Shown here piece by piece: positions 55,329 through 64,000 of a DNA stretch of 64,000 bases. Under the pieces are notes generated by a model that saw nothing but the letters and a program-made list of their open reading frames with translations, searched no databases and was not told the DNA's origin. Source of the DNA: Cylindrotheca closterium (taxonomy: Eukaryota; Bacillariophyta; Bacillariophyceae; Bacillariales; Bacillariaceae); the NCBI GenBank assembly GCA_933822405.4, contig CAKOGP040001001.1, positions 1 to 64,000 on the forward strand, in the 5' to 3' direction. Numbering within the stretch: the first letter of the stretch is position 1; every line of letters begins with the position of its first letter. Position numbers and translations under genes: made by a program.

Positions 55329-56495
55329 TGCTGGGTCGAAAGCAAACCGTTTTGATTTTGTTTGTTTGGTTTCATGACACAGTAGATGTCAACTTGCTAA
55401 CCGTAAATGTGACACCAAGGCAAGCAAGAGCGCGAGTCGCGTTCCAGCAGTAATAATTGACATAATTAGAACCTACCATGACTTGCTAGGTCGTCGCTTG
55501 AGCACACAGGGTCGACTGTCACACAATACGAGTCTCAGAGTCTCATTTGAATCCAGAAATTTCCCAAAAGTCTTCACTTCGGTTGGTTGATTGGTGCATG
55601 GATGCAATATTGCCAATAGAAGGACTTGCAGAGTATTCATTTCCCGTAGCGCATTGCAATTTATCCATTCTTGATGCAACATCACTAGTCGAACATACCC
55701 TTGAAAACAAGCGGTGATGAGTGCTGAGCACCAGAGAAACTCCAAAATCCATCTTGTTGGGCGGCGAAAGGGCCAAAATTGACACTTTGTTTGAAACAGA
55801 ATGGTTCAAAACACCAATTAGATGCATATTGTTTGAGATCGTATCATTCTATTGCAATTCTTGATAGCAGGAGATGACATTGGGTTGGTGCTGTTGTCGG
55901 ACTCCATTTTTGGGAAAATCTGTGACATTCGGCAGTGAGGATTTTTCAAGTGGCGGGCAATCCTCGAATCCTCACTGCCGAATGTCTCAGATTTTTTGTG
56001 TAGAAACATACTAAAAGTAGTCACACAGCACATAAGTTGACTTCGCTAAAAAGGAAACGCATTCTGCGATTTTTATGGCTGCAATTGCGAACGTTTACCA
56101 GTTGAGGAGGCACGTGCACTATTTTCTTCAAATATTTACTTAGGGTTTTTGTTCATTTCTCAAGGAGTCGAAAACCTCTACTTATTGGCGTCAAAATTGA
56201 CAAATGACTACTTAAAGGGAAAATTTCAAAGCCAAAAATTCTCAAATTTGTCGATTATTTTAGCTATCCGATCACTACGGTAGTAATCTGGTGGTGATTT
56301 CGCACCTGAAAACAACGCTTTGGTTTGTAGTGATATGAGTTAAAACGGCACGTCGTCTGTCGTACGTCCGATCAAATAAGATCAGAAACCGGTTCGTCAT
56401 TTGAATTTTTCTTCGCAAGATATAGCATAAAATGTATGCAATGCGAGAGTGATTGACCTTATTCATTTGTATATCTGAGTATTCTAAAGCGCTTT
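55329..56495. other. Intergenic between the satellite and STAND gene 1
   Basis: Contains the strong inverted repeat 55915-55995 and the promoter of the ATPase gene. Small minus-strand frames (55473-55827, 55818-56033) have no recognised features. Confidence 0.4.
55915..55995. repeat. Inverted repeat, 28-bp arms with 25-base loop
   Basis: 55915-55942 pairs with 55968-55995 over 27 of 28 positions (the inner 19 perfectly), leaving loop 55943-55967. Transcribed RNA would fold into one long hairpin of miRNA-precursor or MITE-like size. Nothing around it explains its presence. Confidence 0.75.
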
Positions 56496-59400
56496 ATGGA
56501 TCACCATGAAGTCAAACCACCATTGTCGTTCCGGTTACGAAGACGGCCTGATGGGATTGACAAGCAGGGAATGGAATCAGTTTCGACCGGTGGTGACAGT
56601 CGTGACATGATGCAGCACATAGACGCCTCGTCACGTTCCTCCACCATGTCCATATCGATGCGCTCAAGTGGCGGCGGCAACAGTCCCATTGCTTCGCCAG
56701 CAACAGTTCGCTCCAATGAACGACGGAAGGTCCAAATTCCTCAAGGCATCGTGTCAGTTGTCGAACCGAGTTCGTTGGTGGCGCATCCACACAAGATTAA
56801 TCCAAGAATACAAGAACTTACCATCAATAAACTCAAGTATGATGCCTTGGGACTGGTTGGACGAGATAAAGAGGTGACGATACTCAAAGAACGCTGCGAT
56901 CGAGCGCTAAACGATACGATAAAAGAATTAATCGTCATCAAAGGAACGAGCGGGCTGGGGAAGAGTTCACTCACGAAAACTGTGGAGGAACAAATATCAG
57001 GAAGCGACAAAGGAATTGTTGGAAGAGGGAAATTCAACCTAGAAAGTAGCTCACAACCATACTCTGGTCTGGTGGATGCGTTGAATCAGCTGTATCGAGA
57101 CGCATTGGTGGCGGATGGGGAAACAGAACAAATGAAGAAACAGCTAGCGTTGGAACTGGGAGATGACAGGACTCTTCTGGCAGCATTGATCCCAGCTTTA
57201 GAGACATTGGCACCGGCAGATTTTCTGGTGAGCCATCGCAGTGGTCTGATACAAGAACTGTACAATCCGGATGCCGAACAAGCCAAGTGGAAGAATGCCT
57301 TCAAGGTTTTTATTCGTGTATTGTGCCAACACTGTTCACCGCTAGTAATTATTCTGGATGATTTGCAGTGGGCAGATCGATCATCATTGGGTGTCATTGA
57401 AGATTTGCTGTCGGATCCATTCAATAAAGAATCACTGATGATCATTGGGACATTTCGCTCAGACGAAGTCGATCCAGAGGATACATTGTCGACTGTGTTG
57501 CAGACTCTGGAAAAGAAGAAAAAGAAGTTCCATTTTGACATGACCCATATAGAGCCAAAGAATTTAGATGCGGATGGTGTACACGAAATTATCATGGCAC
57601 TGTTGGGGATGGATGACAAAGATGCCACGCGGGGATTGGCTAAGACATGCTTCAAGCGCACTCTGGGGAACCCAAACTTTGTGGTGCAGTTCATTGCGAT
57701 GCTGGAAGAAGAGCAATTGATATCGTTTAACTTGGGATTGCTAAAGTGGGTCTGGGACGACAAGGCGATTGAAGATGGGACCATGTCTACGGAAAATGTG
57801 GTCGACTTGCTGCAACTTCGAATGAAGAAATTGTCGTCTGATTTGCGGTTGCTGATTCAATATGCTGCGTGTCTTGGATCAACATTTGACCCATCCGTCC
57901 TTGCTCTGTTATGGGAAAAGCATGGGTCAAGTATCAGAGGCGCGACAGAGGAGGATCCTACAATGGTGCTACTTGCAAAGCTGGAAGAAAGCAACTTTGT
58001 AGAGCGTGATGGAGAATACTATCGATGGGTACACGACAAGGTTCAAGAAGCGGCCCTTGAAATGGAAGAAGCTCAAAGATCATCGTTTTACTTTGAAGTC
58101 GGATACACTTTACTCAATGATCTTCCTGACGACAAGCGTGAACTCTTGCTGTTTGTCGTCACGAATCTCATCGACAAGTCGAATGTTCATGGACGGTTGG
58201 AATTTGCGCAACTCAACTTGAGGGCGGCCGAGAAAGCACAGCGTCTGTCTGCATTTTACAGTGGCGCCAAGTATGCAGCGAAGACTATTGAGATGTTACC
58301 CAATGAAAGGTGGAACGAGCATCGTGAATTGGCCCTGAACGCATATACCATGGGGGCAGAAATGGAAGTGGCGACGGGGAATGTTGAGATTGCCGAAGAA
58401 TACTGCGATGTGATTCTGAAGAGAGATGATTACACGGCACTGGAAAAATTCCGCTTGTACATGGTGAAGATTAATATACTGTGCTTCGTCAATGTAAGAT
58501 ACCGAGAGGCCATTGATTTCAGCCTTGAGGTTCTGAAAGAGTTCGGTTGCAAACTTGTCGAAAACCGGGTCCTCCTCCCATTACACGTGGTCCGATCGGT
58601 ACAAAAGACGATAAAACTTGCAAAGAAGACCACCAAGGCAGAGTATCGAGCTTTGAAGCCGTCAGATGATGTCAAACTTGAGGCAACCATGACCATACTG
58701 GGACGAATGAACTATGCATGTGCCCAGTCAGCTAGACCGCTTCTTCTTGCCTTGTCTACAACCAAAATGGTGAATATGACACTGAAGCATGGTTTGTTCT
58801 CCTTTTCTGGAGCCGCTCAATGTCTGTTGGGCATGGTTAGCTTGGCGGCGTTGGGTGACGCTCAATCGGCAACTTACTTTGCGGAGACAGGCGTTCTGAT
58901 GCAGAAGTCCATACCATCGAAACACTTTGTAGCGACTACGATGCTGGTGTCCCATCACCTTATTTTGCCATGGTCATCTCCATTGGCAAGTTGTCGACCA
59001 ATGCTACTGGACGGATACACGGAAGGCATGCGAACTGGCAATCATTCCGACGGCATTTGGTGCTTGATATCGTATACCATCTTGATACCAATACAAATGG
59101 GAATGCGCTTGCAAACCATCGATGCATATATGCAAACTTATTTCCGAGTGGTCGAAGATCTTCAACAATCCGATCATGCTGATGGAATGAGACTTGGTTG
59201 CCAAGTAGTGTCAGATCTGATGGGAGAGTCGGACCAAACGTCAGTGATAAGCACCAATACGGTGTTGAGTGACGAGGACGGTATCAAAGCGAAGAATCGT
59301 CGTGCTATGCTGTCCCTTGCCAATTATATGTCGATGGTATACTTTGGTGATTTTGAGGAAGCTGCGAGGCTTTCTCTAACAATCGGAGGGGCCTACAGGA

Positions 59401-59837
59401 ACCATTTCAAAGGGGATTCGATGGGCATATTTGAATCTTTCTTGAGGGGCGTCGCTCTCTTCGCTATGGCGAGGAAGACCAAAAAGCGAATATACCGAAA
59501 ACCCGCTACTAAAATCCTCAGGTTCATGGCAAAGTTGAGAAAGCAAGGAAATCCAAACGCCCATCCCTATTACACACTGCTCAGCGCGGAACAAGCAGGT
59601 TTAAACAAAGACACGAATCGGGCTAAATCGTTATATCAGGAAACCATCGTGTACGCTGCCAGAACGGGCCAACTAAATCACGCTGCTCTCGCCAATGAAC
59701 GGTACTCGGACTTCTTGTTGAACGAGCTCCACGATTCAGCAGAAGCAAAATATCGAATGGATGAAGCAATACGCTTCTACGAGGACTGGGGCGCGTATGC
59801 CAAGGTAGATGGGCTGAAAGGGTCAAGTCAGTTTTGA
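56496..59837 (+). CDS. STAND-type ATPase (AAA_16) with TPR-like helical region, tandem copy 1
   Basis: The frame is 1113 residues. A Ser/Arg-rich N-terminus (SFRLRRRP, then a low-complexity stretch) precedes the ATPase: LVGRDKEVTILKER (120-133), Walker A GTSGLGKS (150-157), Walker B with LVIILDDLQWAD (283-294) and GTFRSDE (318-324). From about 500 on, helical repeats follow (LRAAEKAQRLSAFYSGAKYAAKTIEMLP, and so on), as in the ATPase-TPR module of PknK-like kinases and multisensor histidine kinases. No kinase, GAF or other output domain is attached. ATP-driven signalling or scaffolding in the cytosol is inferred. The gene is intronless. Its downstream flank (59845-59990) is repeated after copy 2, so about 4 kb was duplicated as a unit. 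Confidence 0.8.
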   Translation: MDHHEVKPPLSFRLRRRPDGIDKQGMESVSTGGDSRDMMQHIDASSRSSTMSISMRSSGGGNSPIASPATVRSNERRKVQIPQGIVSVVEPSSLVAHPHKINPRIQELTINKLKYDALGLVGRDKEVTILKERCDRALNDTIKELIVIKGTSGLGKSSLTKTVEEQISGSDKGIVGRGKFNLESSSQPYSGLVDALNQLYRDALVADGETEQMKKQLALELGDDRTLLAALIPALETLAPADFLVSHRSGLIQELYNPDAEQAKWKNAFKVFIRVLCQHCSPLVIILDDLQWADRSSLGVIEDLLSDPFNKESLMIIGTFRSDEVDPEDTLSTVLQTLEKKKKKFHFDMTHIEPKNLDADGVHEIIMALLGMDDKDATRGLAKTCFKRTLGNPNFVVQFIAMLEEEQLISFNLGLLKWVWDDKAIEDGTMSTENVVDLLQLRMKKLSSDLRLLIQYAACLGSTFDPSVLALLWEKHGSSIRGATEEDPTMVLLAKLEESNFVERDGEYYRWVHDKVQEAALEMEEAQRSSFYFEVGYTLLNDLPDDKRELLLFVVTNLIDKSNVHGRLEFAQLNLRAAEKAQRLSAFYSGAKYAAKTIEMLPNERWNEHRELALNAYTMGAEMEVATGNVEIAEEYCDVILKRDDYTALEKFRLYMVKINILCFVNVRYREAIDFSLEVLKEFGCKLVENRVLLPLHVVRSVQKTIKLAKKTTKAEYRALKPSDDVKLEATMTILGRMNYACAQSARPLLLALSTTKMVNMTLKHGLFSFSGAAQCLLGMVSLAALGDAQSATYFAETGVLMQKSIPSKHFVATTMLVSHHLILPWSSPLASCRPMLLDGYTEGMRTGNHSDGIWCLISYTILIPIQMGMRLQTIDAYMQTYFRVVEDLQQSDHADGMRLGCQVVSDLMGESDQTSVISTNTVLSDEDGIKAKNRRAMLSLANYMSMVYFGDFEEAARLSLTIGGAYRNHFKGDSMGIFESFLRGVALFAMARKTKKRIYRKPATKILRFMAKLRKQGNPNAHPYYTLLSAEQAGLNKDTNRAKSLYQETIVYAARTGQLNHAALANERYSDFLLNELHDSAEAKYRMDEAIRFYEDWGAYAKVDGLKGSSQF

Positions 59838-60483
59838 ATTTTGTTTCATTTAGAGAAGTCGACCATCCAAGTGTTGGGGCCAGCATTGCGACACCAAAAA
59901 GATTTGGTATGATCTCTTGAGCACCCATCTAGATACACCTGCCCCACGAAAGAACTCATCTTGATATGAGGTATCATTGAAAGTGCCAAGACGCGGGCTT
60001 GGAATCTTTGTAACACGATGAAATACCACCTCCAGTCTTCCCCAAACTTCAACTATCCGTTCTGGTAAAAAAAATGCCTTGCGCGACGGTGAAAAAGTGT
60101 TAAAATTCTCAAAAAGCTGAATATTTTCGATTAATTCATCCATTTTATACATTTAAAACCGGCATATTTCGACACTTTTGATTTTGCTAAGAAAGGCATA
60201 AATATAAATACGCATCTTTATAATCAAATAAAAATAAAGGATTTTGTTCGTCAATAATGCGAAAAACTACGAATGCGAAAATTGCTTACGGGTGTCGCGT
60301 GAGCAACAAGTTACTAAATATGATACCGCATATATAGAGGTTGCACATCGTGTATCAGAAACCTGCATCCGTCCGGACTTCCGCAACCTGTGCTGCACCT
60401 CTCATATGATCTCGGTGCAGTCGTATCTACTAACAAAATAATTACGTTACCGTGCATTCATCTGAATATTCAACAAGTCTTTC
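59838..60483. other. Spacer between the two STAND genes
   Basis: The first 150 bp is closely similar to 63853-64000 after copy 2 (for example GCGACACCAAAAA and CATCTTGATATGA), part of the duplication unit. The rest is AT-rich promoter DNA of copy 2. No gene is seen. Confidence 0.6.
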
Positions 60484-63400
60484 ATGGATCAGCATGAACG
60501 CAAATCGCCAGTGTCGTTCCGACTACGCAGACAGCCCAATCATGAAAGCAGCCGTGACATTTTGAATAACAGTAAGGAAACCACTACTATGCGACGTTCC
60601 ACATCCATGTCAATGAGGTCGGCAGCGAGCAGCGGCAGTGGGACCTTTACGATTGATTCCAGTGACCGACGGAGCACTAAATCGTCTCGAGATATGTTGT
60701 CAACAAGCGAACATAATAATTCTTCAGCGTTCAAGTCCCATAGAGATCTATTGACAACAAGCGACCACAGTAATTCCTTTGTTTTCATTAAGTCTCCGGC
60801 GTTTAATCCAAGAATACAAGAACTTACCATCAATAAACTCAAGTATGATGCCTTGGGACTGGTTGGACGAGATAAAGAGGTGACGATACTCAAAGAACGC
60901 TGCGATCGAGCGCTAAACGATACGATAAAAGAATTAATCGTCATCAAAGGAACGAGCGGACTGGGGAAGAGTTCTCTCACAAAAACAGTCGAAGAACAAA
61001 TATCAGGCAGCGACAGAGGAATCGTTGGAAGGGGGAAATTCAACCTAGAGAGTGGCACGCAGCCATACTCTGGTCTGGTGGATGCGTTGAATCAGCTCTA
61101 TCAGGACGCATTGGTGACGGACGGAGAAACAGAACAAATGAAGAAACAGCTAGCGTTGGAACTGGGAGATGACAGGACTCTTTTGGCGGCATTGATTCCA
61201 GCTTTAGAGACATTGGCACCGGCAGACTTCCTTTTGGCTCAAAGAAGTGTCCTCGTGCAAGAACTGTACAATCCGGATGCCGAACAAGCCAAATGGAAGA
61301 ATGCCTTCAAGGTTTTCATTCGTGTATTGTGCCAACACTGTTCACCGCTAGTAATTATTCTGGATGATTTGCAGTGGGCAGATCGATCATCATTGGGTGT
61401 CATTGAAGATTTGCTGTCGGATCCATTCAATAAAGAATCACTGATGATCATTGGGACATTTCGCTCAGACGAAGTCGATCCAGAGGATACATTGTCGACT
61501 GTGTTGCAGACTCTGGAAAAGAAGAAAAAGAAGTTCCATTTTGACATGACCCATATAGAGCCAAAGAATTTAGATGCGGATGGTGTACACGAAATTATCA
61601 TGGCACTGTTGGGGATGGATGACAAAGATGCCACGCGGGGATTGGCTAAGACATGCTTCAAGCGCACTCTGGGGAACCCAAACTTTGTGGTGCAGTTCAT
61701 TGCGATGCTGGAAGAAGAGCAATTGATATCGTTTAACTTGGGATTGCTAAAGTGGGTCTGGGACGACAGGGCGATTGAAGATGGGACCATGTCTACGGAA
61801 AATGTTGTTGACTTGCTGCAACTTCGAATGAAGAAATTGTCGTCTGATTTGCGGTTGCTGATGCAATATGCTGCGTGTCTTGGATCAACATTTGACCCAT
61901 CCGTCCTTGCTCTGTTATGGGAAAAGCATGGATCAAGTACCAGGGATCTGAATGTGACAGAGGAGGATCCTACAATGGCGCTACTTGTAAAACTCGAAAA
62001 AGGCAATTTTGTAGAACATGAGGACGGAGAATACTATCGATGGGTTCACGACAAGGTTCAAGAAGCGGCCCTCGACATGGAAGAAGCTCAAAGATCATCG
62101 TTTTACTTTGAAGTCGGGTTCACTTTACTCAATGATCTTCCTGACGACAAACTTGAACTCTTGCTGTTTGTTGTCACAAATCTCATCAACAAGTCGAATG
62201 TTCATGGACGGTTGGAATTTGCGCAACTCAACTTGAGGGCGGCCGAGAAAGCACAGCGTCTGTCTGCATTTTACAGTGGCGCCAAGTATGCAGCGAAGAC
62301 TATTGAGATGTTACCCAATGAAAGGTGGAACGAGCATCGTGAATTGGCCCTGAACGCATATACCATGGGGGCAGAAATGGAAGTGGCGACGGGGAATGTT
62401 GAGATTGCCGAAGAATACTGCGATGTGATTCTGAAGAGAGATGATTACACGGCACTGGAAAAATTCCGCTTGTACATGGTGAAGATTAATATACTGTGCT
62501 TCGTCAATGTAAGATACCGAGAGGCCATTGATTTCAGCCTTGAGGTTCTGAAAGAGTTCGACTGCAAACTTGTCCATACTCGCCTCCTCCTCCCCGTGCA
62601 CGCAATTCGATCGGTACAAAAGACGATAAAACTCGCGAAGAAAACCACAAAGGCAGAATACCAGGCTTTGAAGCCTTCCGATAATGTCAAACTTGAGGCA
62701 ACCATGACCATATTGGGACGAATGAACTATGCATGTGCCCAGTTGCCGAGTCCGCTTCTTTTGGCCTTGTCGACAACAAAGATGGTGAACATGACGTTGG
62801 AACACGGTCTGTTTTCGTTTTCGGGAGCTGCCCAATGTATTTTGGGTATGGTTAGCTTGGCGGCGTTAGGGGACGTTCAATCCGCTACTTACTTTGCGGA
62901 GACCGGTGCCCTGATGCAGAAGTCCATACCATCGACACACTTTTTAGCTACGACAGTCTTGGTATCACACCAGCTAATTTTGCCATGGTCTTCTCCCCTC
63001 GCGATTTGTCGGCCAAAACTGCTTGAAGGATACACGGAAGGCATGAGAACTGGTAACCTTTCTGATGGCATTTGGTGTTTGGTTGCTCACACTCTCTTCA
63101 TGCCGATACAAATGGGAATGCGCTTACAAACCATCGACAGCAATATGCAAATGCATATTCGAGTGATTGAAGATTTGAAACAATCAAATCATGTTGACTT
63201 CATTCGACTTTTTGTGCAAATATTGTCAGATCTGATTGGAGAGTCGGATCAATCGACAGTGATGAGTACAAATAGTGTGTTTAGTGACGAGGACGGTATC
63301 AAAGCGAAGAATCGCCGTGCTGTGTTGTCTCTCGCGAATTATATTTTAATGGTATACTCTAGCGATTTTGAGGAAGCAGCGAAGCTTTCTCTAACAAAAG

Positions 63401-63852
63401 GAGGGGTGTACCAGAATCATTTCAAAATGGATTCAATGGGGGCTTATGAATCATTCCTGAGGGGAGTGGCGCTTTTCGCAATGGCGAGGAAAACTAAGAA
63501 GCGACGATACCGAAATCCTGCCGCTAAAGTCCTCAAGTACATCGCAAAGCTTAGAAAAGAAGGAAATCCAAACGTCCAACCCTATTTCACACTGCTCAGT
63601 GCAGAACAAGCAGCTCTGAACAAGGACACCGGACGGGCCAAGAAGTTGTATCAGGAAACCATTGTGTATGCTGCCAAAACGGGTCAACTGAATCACGCTG
63701 CTCTCTCCAATGAACGGTACTCCGACTTTTTGTTGAACGAGCTCCATGATTCACAAGAAGCAAAGTATCGAATGGATGAAGCTATACGCTTCTACGAGGA
63801 CTGGGGCGCGTATGCCAAAGCTGATAGACTGAAAGGTTTAAGTATTTTTTGA
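60484..63852 (+). CDS. STAND-type ATPase (AAA_16) with TPR-like helical region, tandem copy 2
   Basis: The frame is 1122 residues, the same architecture as copy 1. The start MDQHERKSPVSFRLRRQP is recognisably homologous, but the N-terminal linker (about 20-100) is unrelated in sequence and carries repeated SRDML/S-HRDLLTTS-like motifs. The ATPase core is identical to copy 1 over long stretches (LVGRDKE, GTSGLGKS, LVIILDDLQWAD). The TPR half alternates between identical and diverged blocks. The C-terminal end (YRMDEAIRFYEDWGAYAK) is conserved. Both copies are intact, so both are likely functional. The differing linkers and C-terminal helices are the places to look for specificity. Its 3' flank runs to the window end. 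Confidence 0.8.
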   Translation: MDQHERKSPVSFRLRRQPNHESSRDILNNSKETTTMRRSTSMSMRSAASSGSGTFTIDSSDRRSTKSSRDMLSTSEHNNSSAFKSHRDLLTTSDHSNSFVFIKSPAFNPRIQELTINKLKYDALGLVGRDKEVTILKERCDRALNDTIKELIVIKGTSGLGKSSLTKTVEEQISGSDRGIVGRGKFNLESGTQPYSGLVDALNQLYQDALVTDGETEQMKKQLALELGDDRTLLAALIPALETLAPADFLLAQRSVLVQELYNPDAEQAKWKNAFKVFIRVLCQHCSPLVIILDDLQWADRSSLGVIEDLLSDPFNKESLMIIGTFRSDEVDPEDTLSTVLQTLEKKKKKFHFDMTHIEPKNLDADGVHEIIMALLGMDDKDATRGLAKTCFKRTLGNPNFVVQFIAMLEEEQLISFNLGLLKWVWDDRAIEDGTMSTENVVDLLQLRMKKLSSDLRLLMQYAACLGSTFDPSVLALLWEKHGSSTRDLNVTEEDPTMALLVKLEKGNFVEHEDGEYYRWVHDKVQEAALDMEEAQRSSFYFEVGFTLLNDLPDDKLELLLFVVTNLINKSNVHGRLEFAQLNLRAAEKAQRLSAFYSGAKYAAKTIEMLPNERWNEHRELALNAYTMGAEMEVATGNVEIAEEYCDVILKRDDYTALEKFRLYMVKINILCFVNVRYREAIDFSLEVLKEFDCKLVHTRLLLPVHAIRSVQKTIKLAKKTTKAEYQALKPSDNVKLEATMTILGRMNYACAQLPSPLLLALSTTKMVNMTLEHGLFSFSGAAQCILGMVSLAALGDVQSATYFAETGALMQKSIPSTHFLATTVLVSHQLILPWSSPLAICRPKLLEGYTEGMRTGNLSDGIWCLVAHTLFMPIQMGMRLQTIDSNMQMHIRVIEDLKQSNHVDFIRLFVQILSDLIGESDQSTVMSTNSVFSDEDGIKAKNRRAVLSLANYILMVYSSDFEEAAKLSLTKGGVYQNHFKMDSMGAYESFLRGVALFAMARKTKKRRYRNPAAKVLKYIAKLRKEGNPNVQPYFTLLSAEQAALNKDTGRAKKLYQETIVYAAKTGQLNHAALSNERYSDFLLNELHDSQEAKYRMDEAIRFYEDWGAYAKADRLKGLSIF

Positions 63853-64000
63853 ACTTTGGTTCATATTCATAAGCTCTTCATCCAAGTGCGGGGCAAGTAT
63901 TGCGACACCAAAAAAGATTTGGTCTGAGCTCTCGAGCACCCATCTGGATACACCCGCCCCACAAAATAACTCATCTTGATATGAAGTATCATTGAAAGCA

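Overview
The window reads as nuclear DNA of a diatom, probably a pennate one. This is an inference from several lines of evidence: short GT-AG introns (63-139 bp) in otherwise compact genes, a BspA-type LRR_5 protein, a protein with an ASAFAP-like plastid-import start, a kinesin-light-chain-like TPR gene, and coding frames that only become complete after splicing. No rRNA, tRNA or CRISPR array was recognised, and no prokaryotic operon logic applies. Starts were set to the first supported ATG; several long open frames begin upstream without one.

Region 0.6-19.6 kb is dominated by a tandem family of five seven-transmembrane receptors (621-2632 -, 3779-5866 +, 12265-14333 -, 14806-16785 -, 17625-19601 -) and at least two decayed copies (3091-3214, 11600-12245). 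They look like cAMP-receptor/class-E-like GPCRs and carry a roughly 300-residue cytosolic tail with an almost invariant FDLTPYQANGSHL block and repeated (R/K)RTSD motifs. Two copies keep a 77-bp intron inside TM7 and three lack it. One copy is a mosaic of two others. Between them lie an RRM/CCCH RNA-binding protein (6595-9234) and a two-exon diatom-type small protein (10641-11328).

Region 20-34 kb holds mostly single-copy genes: an LRR_5 protein, a seven-exon membrane-anchored GH2 beta-galactosidase with intact catalytic glutamates (preceded by an 11-codon uORF whose stop overlaps the start), a convergent FAD-dependent oxidoreductase with a Cys-rich C-terminus, a putative plastid protein and an acidic coiled-coil protein.

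Region 34-52 kb contains a frameshifted kinesin-light-chain-like pseudogene, an NTF2-like proline-rich protein, two charged proteins of unknown function, an 879-bp element with 314-317 bp LTR-like ends, a Crinkler/RHS-like P-loop gene interrupted by two compensating frame changes, and a WGR-WWE-WGR PARP.

Region 52-64 kb has a 71-residue gene in three tiny exons, a nine-copy 176-bp satellite (53781-55328), a strong 28-bp inverted repeat, and two tandem STAND-type ATPase/TPR genes (56496-59837, 60484-63852). These two share long stretches of identical DNA separated by diverged stretches, which points to gene conversion. The overall picture is of lineage-expanded signalling families (receptors, STAND ATPases) embedded among housekeeping-like genes, relics and repeats.
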